A DNA stretch of 15,167 nucleotides. Source: JAWWBL01 sp033720975. GTDB taxonomy: Bacteria; Actinomycetota; Acidimicrobiia; Spongiisociales; ZC4RG35. Position numbers and translations under genes: made by a program. Positions 10,968 through 15,167 of the stretch are shown one piece after another; the first letter of the stretch is position 1, and every line of letters starts with the position of its first letter. The DNA is taken from positions 1 to 15,167 of the forward strand of contig JAWWBL010000037.1 of assembly GCA_033720975.1 (NCBI GenBank), read 5' to 3'. The notes beneath the pieces are model-generated. The model was not told the DNA's origin. It worked only from the letters and a program-made list of their open reading frames with translations, and searched no databases.

Positions 10968-10996
10968 ATACTAGCAGACGCGCGAGCATGCCCCAA
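10968..10996 (-). promoter_or_regulatory. Candidate rpoB promoter P2 (proximal)
   Basis: On the minus strand TTGGGG (10996-10991) and TAGTAT (10973-10968) are separated by 17 bases. The -10 is a good TANNNT match, the -35 partial. Initiation would be near 10961, leaving a leader of about 41 bases before the rpoB TTG. Confidence 0.45.
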
Positions 10997-11023
10997 CTGG
11001 AAATTTCTGCTTGTCGAACCGGC

Positions 11024-11046
11024 CGCTGGGGGCACCGCCCCTGGCG
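11024..11046 (-). other. Symmetric hairpin in the long rpoB leader
   Basis: The minus strand can pair CGC and GGGGC with GCCCC and GCG around a GGT loop, with a symmetric CA/CA internal loop. It would lie within the transcript from P1 but upstream of P2. No T tract follows, so it is not an intrinsic terminator; it could be a pause or stability element, or have no function. Confidence 0.3.
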
Positions 11047-11074
11047 TCCGGTCCTGTCCTTGTGGACTGCCGCC

Positions 11075-11104
11075 ACTCTATCGCAAGAACTCGACAGAGG
11101 TCAA
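11075..11104 (-). promoter_or_regulatory. Candidate rpoB promoter P1 (distal)
   Basis: On the minus strand TTGACC (11104-11099) and TAGAGT (11080-11075) are 18 bases apart, a strong match to the actinobacterial housekeeping consensus. The start is predicted near 11068, giving a leader of about 150 bases. Its -35 is only 4 bp from the -35 of the divergent TetR-gene promoter. The AT-rich palindrome at 11118-11137 lies about 50 to 70 bases upstream of the predicted start, where an UP element would be. Confidence 0.65.
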
Positions 11105-11108
11105 GGAG

Positions 11109-11138
11109 TTGACCGCTTACTAAACAATTGTTTAGTAT
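11109..11138 (+). promoter_or_regulatory. Promoter of the TetR-ABC operon, probably leaderless
   Basis: TTGACC (11109-11114) and TAGTAT (11133-11138) are 18 bases apart. The predicted start, about 7 bases past the -10, is at or one base before the A of the ATG at 11146, so the mRNA would be leaderless. No Shine-Dalgarno precedes this ATG, which agrees. The -10 lies inside the palindromic operator, so regulator binding would block polymerase: classical TetR autorepression. Confidence 0.65.
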
Positions 11139-11146
11139 CCTAAACA
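11118..11146. promoter_or_regulatory. TetR-type operator: 20-bp perfect palindrome plus a third half-site
   Basis: TACTAAAC-AATT-GTTTAGTA (11118-11137) is a perfect palindrome. A further CTAAAC (11140-11145) makes a second inverted repeat with GTTTAG (7-bp arms with TATC between, 11129-11146). The half-sites start at 11120, 11130 and 11140 in alternating orientation, one per helical turn. It covers the spacer and -10 of the TetR-gene promoter and reaches its start codon. Position and symmetry are as expected for autorepression by the adjacent TetR protein; binding itself is inferred. Confidence 0.7.
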
Positions 11147-11799
11147 TGCGTTCAGTCGTCGAGGACAAGACCACTGCGGCCAGGATCCGTGACGCAGCCA
11201 TCGCTCGCTTCCCAATCGATGGGATCAACGGGACCACCCTCCGCGCCGTCGCAGCCGATGCCGGAGTTTCGCCCGGCCTGGTGATCCATCACTTCGGGTC
11301 GAAGGAAGGGCTCCATCGCGCCTGCGATGACCACGTGGTTCGTGCCATGACCCAGATGAAGCGGGAGTCGCTGGGCGAGGGTGCCTACCGACGGGCTGCC
11401 TCGATCGCCGCGATGTACCAGATGGCGCTACCGCTCGTGCGTTACATCGCCTGGACCGTGGGGACTGGCGGCGAGACCGCTGCCCGGATCTTCGACGAAT
11501 TGGTCGACGAGGCGGTCGAGCTCTTCGCTGAAGGCAGGGACAGCGGGACCATCGGCGAGGTCTACGGCGATCCGCGCAAGCAGGCGGCAGTGCTCGTTGC
11601 CATGCAGTTCTCCGCTCTGGTGTTCCACGAACACCTGACCCGAGTTTTCGGCATAGACATGCTGACCGCCGAGGGGCTTGCCGCCTCCGCCCCTTACACG
11701 CTTCAAATCCTCTCTGGCGACCTATTCGACAGACAGGTGATGGAAGAGACCAAGAAGGCTCTCCAGGAGCTGGAGAGATCCCAGGAAGGAACCCGATGA
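11146..11799 (+). CDS. TetR-family repressor of an ABC drug exporter, RaaS-like
   Basis: This is a probable autorepressor and local repressor of the exporter operon. From the ATG at 11146 it is 217 residues, normal for TetR. The N-terminal helix-turn-helix covers about 29-50 (TTLRAVAADAGVSPGLVIHH), followed by FGSKEGLHRACDDHVV. The MRS start, ARIRDAAIARF and LVIHHFGSKEGL...ACDD closely resemble what I recall of M. tuberculosis Rv1219c (RaaS), which controls the Rv1218c-Rv1217c efflux pump; size and gene order agree. A TTG at 11128 would add six residues but lies within the operator and promoter, so I reject it. The C-terminal ligand domain (about 75-217) gives no direct clue to its inducer. 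Its stop overlaps the ATPase start (ATGA at 11796). A large palindromic operator directly precedes the gene. Confidence 0.9.
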   Translation: MRSVVEDKTTAARIRDAAIARFPIDGINGTTLRAVAADAGVSPGLVIHHFGSKEGLHRACDDHVVRAMTQMKRESLGEGAYRRAASIAAMYQMALPLVRYIAWTVGTGGETAARIFDELVDEAVELFAEGRDSGTIGEVYGDPRKQAAVLVAMQFSALVFHEHLTRVFGIDMLTAEGLAASAPYTLQILSGDLFDRQVMEETKKALQELERSQEGTR

Positions 11800-12698
11800 C
11801 CCCCGCGATAACCACCGAAGCCCTCACGAAGCACTACGGAGACGTCGAAGCCCTCGTTGACCTGACCCTGGAGGTGAATCACGGAGAGGTCTTTGGGTTC
11901 CTCGGGCCAAACGGGGCGGGGAAGACGACGATGATCCGTACGATCCTCGACCTGATCCGTCCCACATCGGGGAGAGCCGAGATTCTGGGGAAGGACACCC
12001 ACACACACGCCGTCGAGCTGAGGAATCACGTCGGGTACGTGCCGGGGGACCTGGCCCTGTATCCGAGCCTCACTGGCAGGGACACCCTGCGGTATTTTGC
12101 CAACCTTCGAGGGGGGGTCGATTGGGGATACGTCGAAGAACTCGCCGACCGGTTCCGCAGCGACCTCGATGTCAAAGTAGGCGACTACAGCTCGGGCAAC
12201 CGCCAGAAGGTGGGCCTAATCCAGGCGTTCATGAACAAGCCCGACGTCTTGATCATGGACGAGCCCAGCACCGGCCTCGACCCTCTCATCCAACGAGAGT
12301 TCCAAAAGATGATGCGTGAGGTCGCGGCCGAGGGACGAACCGTCTTCCTGTCCAGCCACACCCTCTCGGAAGTCCAGCGCGTCGCCGACCGAGTAGGGAT
12401 CATCCGGCACGGCCGCCTCGTGGAAGTCCAAGCTGTCAACGATCTCCGATCCCGGGCGATCCGGCGTGTCGAGTTGGTCTTTGACGGTGAGATAGACGGC
12501 TCCATCTTCGAGCGGGTTCCCGGAGTGCGCGAGGCACGCGCCAACGAGCGGAGTGTCGTCCTGTCCTTCGACGGGAAGATGGACGTACTCCTCAAGACTG
12601 CGACCGAGCACTACAACCTCGTCGACATAAGCAGCGAGGAGGCCGACCTCGAGGAGATCTTCCTGACTTACTACGAAGACGAGGAGGCGCGCCCATGA
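11796..12698 (+). CDS. ABC exporter ATP-binding subunit
   Basis: The 300-residue cytoplasmic ATPase should power the permease encoded next. Walker A GPNGAGKTT is at 37-45, Walker B VLIMDEPSTGLDP at 151-163 with the catalytic Glu156, and the H-loop His at 188. The signature is YSSGNRQKVG (131-140), a degenerate form of LSGGQ, and the Q-loop position reads GYVPGD (80-85) without the usual Gln. Both variants are, as I recall, typical of one ABC-2 exporter subfamily annotated for antibiotic (polyketide/tetronasin) transport, so they need not mean loss of activity. The C-terminal 100 residues form an extra accessory domain. ATGA overlaps with both neighbours (11796-11799 and 12695-12698) imply a tightly coupled operon. 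Size and order match Rv1218c. The substrate is unknown. Confidence 0.93.
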   Translation: MTPAITTEALTKHYGDVEALVDLTLEVNHGEVFGFLGPNGAGKTTMIRTILDLIRPTSGRAEILGKDTHTHAVELRNHVGYVPGDLALYPSLTGRDTLRYFANLRGGVDWGYVEELADRFRSDLDVKVGDYSSGNRQKVGLIQAFMNKPDVLIMDEPSTGLDPLIQREFQKMMREVAAEGRTVFLSSHTLSEVQRVADRVGIIRHGRLVEVQAVNDLRSRAIRRVELVFDGEIDGSIFERVPGVREARANERSVVLSFDGKMDVLLKTATEHYNLVDISSEEADLEEIFLTYYEDEEARP

Positions 12699-14350
12699 CC
12701 TACGCCAGCGTGTTCACGAAGACCTCCCGTGACCGCCTCGCCGGGATGACGGTGGCCGCGGCACTGATCGCAGTGATGCTCGTGTTTGGCATAGCGGTCT
12801 ACCGAGACGTCGACCTGAGTCTCTACTACGACAACATGCCACCGGCAATCCTGGAGATGATGGGCATCCCGATTGGGGCCGACGCCGCCGGGCTCGCCTT
12901 TGGTTCGATGTACTCCTTCATCGGCGCCCTGACCGTCGCCGGGATCGCCATCTCGATCGGAACCAGTTCGATAGCCGGAGAAGAGGCCGACGGGACAATC
13001 GGGATCCTGCTTTCCAACCCGACCAGTCGCACGTCTGTACTGGTCTCCAAAGCTGCAGCAATGCTGGCCGTGGTCACCTTCGGAGCAGCGCTTCTTCTGG
13101 GAGCGGGTTACCTCGTCCCCACTCTCCTCGACGTGGACCTGGCCGGATACCACGTGGAGGCGTTGAGCATGCACGTCGCGGTCAACGCGGTGTTCTACGG
13201 CATGCTCGCCCTTGCCATCGGTGCATGGACAGGCCGGGCCAAGGCGGCTTCGGGGACTGCAATCGCCGTGATGGTCATCTCGTATCTGGGTAACGGAGTC
13301 CTCCCCCTGATCCCTGGCACCGAGACGATTGTGAGATTCCTTCCATGGCACTACTTCGCCGGAGGCGCTCCAAACATCAACGGCGTGGCCTGGGACGATC
13401 TCGCGGTACTCGGCGGGCTATCGGCCGTGTTACTAGGAGCGGCCATCGTCGGGATCAACCGCCGCGACCTGAAGACGCGCAGCACGGGGACGTCGCTGCT
13501 GGATCGGTTGCGCGAGCATCCGATGACCAAGCGAATGGCAGATCGCATCGCTGGATCGGCCCGGGTCTCACGCATCGCCATGAAGACGGCATCGGAGCAT
13601 CAAGGGCTGCTCGTGGTGTGCGCGGTGGTCATGTTCTACATCACCCTGATGATGGGGCCCCTCTATTCGCTGATGGACGATGCAATCCTGGATCTGGCCA
13701 GTCAGTTTCCCGATGTGCTGGTGGCGATGGTGGGGGGAGCCGACATGGGGACCTTCGAGGGATTCCTACAGGCTGAGATCTTCTCGATCACCGGGCCGGT
13801 CACCTTTGGAATCCTGGCGATCGTCATCGGCGCCCGCGCCATCTCCGCCGAGGAGGAGAAAGGCACGATGGGAATGCTCCTGGCCAATCCGGTGACGAGG
13901 TCCCGGATAGTCCGCGAGAAGTCGCTTGCGCTGGTGGGCTACACCGTCGCGCTGGGGGTGGTCACATTTCTCGGATCATGGGCGACGGTCGCACTATCCG
14001 ATTCCGTGATCCCGATCGCCAATCTCGCGTCGAGTTCGTTGCTGCTCACGCTGCTTGGTCTGGTATTCGGCGCGGTGGCTCTTGCCGTGGGAGCCTCCAC
14101 TGGCAAGACCAGGCTCGCCTCTTACACCGCCGCCGGAGCCATGGTGGTGGGTTACTTCAGCTGGTCGTTCTTCCCCCTCAGCGAACGGTTCGCGAGTTGG
14201 GCGCGGCTTTCACCATTTCACTACTACCTGGGAAGTGACCCACTGGTCAACGGCATGCACTGGGGCCATGCAGCGGTGCTCGCGGGCCTGTTCGCCGTCC
14301 TGATCGTGGTGTCGGTGCCTGTGTTCGAGCGGCGGGACGTTGTCAAGTGA
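12695..14350 (+). CDS. ABC-2 exporter permease, two fused homologous halves
   Basis: This is the membrane channel of the exporter. The 551 residues hold about twelve hydrophobic segments in two repeated halves. Three motif pairs recur at exactly 290 residues: EEADGTIGILLSNPTSR (96-112) with EEEKGTMGMLLANPVTR (386-402), WTG (178-180) with STG (468-470), and PWHYFAGGAPNINGVAW (217-233) with PFHYYLGSDPLVNGMHW (507-523). Each half is therefore one ABC-2 permease unit, and a single chain replaces the usual permease dimer. A basic cytoplasmic linker spans about 256-300. Length and operon order match the mycobacterial Rv1217c type. GAGGAGG before the ATG (12695) is a plausible ribosome binding site. 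Drug or lipid export is the likely role; the substrate cannot be read from sequence. It ends 13 bases from the convergent Crp-like gene. Confidence 0.9.
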   Translation: MTYASVFTKTSRDRLAGMTVAAALIAVMLVFGIAVYRDVDLSLYYDNMPPAILEMMGIPIGADAAGLAFGSMYSFIGALTVAGIAISIGTSSIAGEEADGTIGILLSNPTSRTSVLVSKAAAMLAVVTFGAALLLGAGYLVPTLLDVDLAGYHVEALSMHVAVNAVFYGMLALAIGAWTGRAKAASGTAIAVMVISYLGNGVLPLIPGTETIVRFLPWHYFAGGAPNINGVAWDDLAVLGGLSAVLLGAAIVGINRRDLKTRSTGTSLLDRLREHPMTKRMADRIAGSARVSRIAMKTASEHQGLLVVCAVVMFYITLMMGPLYSLMDDAILDLASQFPDVLVAMVGGADMGTFEGFLQAEIFSITGPVTFGILAIVIGARAISAEEEKGTMGMLLANPVTRSRIVREKSLALVGYTVALGVVTFLGSWATVALSDSVIPIANLASSSLLLTLLGLVFGAVALAVGASTGKTRLASYTAAGAMVVGYFSWSFFPLSERFASWARLSPFHYYLGSDPLVNGMHWGHAAVLAGLFAVLIVVSVPVFERRDVVK

Positions 14351-14363
14351 AGGGGCTCTGCCC

Positions 14364-15047
14364 TCAGGAGGAAGCCACCTCCACCAGCCGGTCTCGATCG
14401 AGGATTCGGATGTTGCGGTAACCGGTCTCCACGACCCCCTGGCCGCGGAGGCGGCCGAGTGCCTCGTTGACCGACTGCCGGCTGACCCCGAGCAAAGCTG
14501 CAATCGTCGCCTGTGACAGCGCCACCTCGCTGCGACGCTCGGCCTCCTCTGCCAGCAAGTCGGCCACCTGGGAGAGCACGGTCTTGTGCATCAGCCTGAT
14601 CACCCGGCGCTGGGTGTCCTCCAGCTGACGCAGCCCGGCAACCAGCCAACGAAGGCACACGGCGGGGTGTTTGGTCAACTCGGGAAGCAGCCTGTCACGG
14701 GGAAACCGGAAAGCCCTCACGGCGTCGATCGCCTTTGCCGACGAGACGTAGGGCGTATCTCCAAACATCGCAATGTCCCCAAGCACCGAACCCGGTCCGA
14801 CCCGTGTCACCACACGTCGGTCCTTGCCTGAGCCGCGGTACACCTCGACCTCGCCACGCTCCACGAGATAGGCGGCTTCGGCCACCTCACCTTCCTTGAA
14901 CAGGTGGGTTCCCGGGTACTTCGAGACCATCTCCCCAACGTCCCGAATGAGGTCGATGTCCGCAGCGCTGAGTGGCGCATAATCCGGGCGCCCGAACGAC
15001 CGGGCCAGCCAGTCCAGGTGCTGCTGCTCGGACTTGGGATTGGCCAT
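14364..15047 (-). CDS. Crp/Fnr-family transcription regulator
   Basis: A 227-residue regulator with an N-terminal cyclic-nucleotide-type sensory domain (about 25-125) and a C-terminal winged helix-turn-helix (about 177-200, LSQATIAALLGVSRQSVNEALGRL). The beta-roll glycines are kept (PGTHLFKEGE near 45-54, ERGEVEVY near 63-70). The phosphate-binding cassette reads GDIAMFGDTPYVSSAKA (90-106): the usual GE is GD, and the Arg-Ser pair that holds cAMP phosphate in CRP is absent. No N-terminal Cys cluster suggests an Fnr iron-sulphur sensor. The ligand is therefore unclear. The ATG at 15045-15047 is the first start codon after an in-frame TGA (15092-15090), and no Shine-Dalgarno is visible. It converges with the permease gene, with no room for a separate terminator between them. 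Family assignment is firm; target genes are unknown. Confidence 0.92.
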   Translation of the reverse strand: MANPKSEQQHLDWLARSFGRPDYAPLSAADIDLIRDVGEMVSKYPGTHLFKEGEVAEAAYLVERGEVEVYRGSGKDRRVVTRVGPGSVLGDIAMFGDTPYVSSAKAIDAVRAFRFPRDRLLPELTKHPAVCLRWLVAGLRQLEDTQRRVIRLMHKTVLSQVADLLAEEAERRSEVALSQATIAALLGVSRQSVNEALGRLRGQGVVETGYRNIRILDRDRLVEVASS

Positions 15048-15089
15048 AGAGAAGCCAACCGACCCGTACTCGGGGTTCTTCCAGCGCGG

Positions 15090-15167
15090 TCAGCCCCGTC
15101 CTCCGGCCAGCCGCGCCGAGATTGGCGATCGGGCCAAGATGACCATGGCCGAGATCCCGGCCAGAGG
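15090..15167 (-). CDS. Possible 3' end of an upstream gene (cut by window edge)
   Basis: An open minus-strand frame enters at the right edge and ends at TGA (15092-15090) after 25 codons. Translation is hydrophobic then basic (PLAGISAMVILARSPISARL, then AGGRG), resembling the C-terminus of a membrane protein, and third positions are mostly G or C as in the neighbours. It would end 42 bases before the Crp-like gene. The fragment is too short to name, and a chance open frame is quite possible in GC-rich DNA. Confidence 0.35.
   Translation of the reverse strand, partial: PLAGISAMVILARSPISARLAGGRG

Noticed and set aside
11128..11145. TTG start for the TetR gene six codons upstream
   Set aside because: It lies inside the operator and -10 region, has no Shine-Dalgarno, and the MRS start fits the related regulator better.
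10920..11145. Missing rplJ-rplL upstream of rpoB as evidence of a rearrangement
   Set aside because: In several Actinobacteria rplJL is already separated from rpoB, so absence here is not in itself remarkable.

Overview
This GC-rich window reads as part of an actinobacterial chromosome. The EF-G, S7, S12, RpoB and RpoC proteins are full length and of actinobacterial type, with RpoB and RpoC closest to the mycobacterial style of sequence. Promoters are of the TTGACC / TANNNT type, and rpoB has a TTG start. A deep actinobacterial lineage such as Acidimicrobiia is possible, but the sequence alone does not fix it.

Layout. Positions 1-10919 hold the essential transcription/translation block, all on the minus strand and therefore transcribed right to left: rpoB, rpoC, rpsL, rpsG, fusA and the first 31 codons of tuf. 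This is the classical rpoBC plus str-operon order. rpoBC has two candidate promoters (P1 with -10 at 11075-11080, P2 with -10 at 10968-10973). The str operon has its own candidate promoter in the rpoC-rpsL gap (-10 at 3338-3343), next to a pair of strong GC hairpins. Positions 11146-14350 hold a plus-strand, ATGA-overlapped three-gene operon: a TetR-family regulator, an ABC ATPase and a fused double-length ABC-2 permease. In gene order, protein sizes and regulator sequence it resembles the mycobacterial Rv1219c (RaaS)-Rv1218c-Rv1217c drug-efflux system. A Crp/Fnr-type regulator converges on it (14364-15047, minus), followed by what may be the 3' end of one more minus-strand gene at the right edge. 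No gene-free stretch exceeds 300 bases, and I see no tRNA, rRNA, CRISPR array or mobile element.

The most interesting part is the 226-bp divergent region between rpoB and the TetR gene. The -35 boxes of the two divergent promoters are only 4 bp apart and form an inverted repeat (GGTCAA-GGAG-TTGACC). A 20-bp perfect AT-rich palindrome, which extends into a three-half-site array, overlaps the regulator's -10 and lies where an UP element for rpoB P1 would sit. The regulator transcript is predicted to be leaderless. The layout suggests that control of an antibiotic exporter is physically coupled to transcription of the RNA polymerase beta subunit. Other notable points are a native arginine at S12 position 88 (a known streptomycin-resistance substitution), an rpoC start with no conventional Shine-Dalgarno but with an upstream one separated by a hairpin, a permease with an exact 290-residue internal repeat, and a Crp-like protein lacking the cAMP-phosphate-binding Arg-Ser pair.
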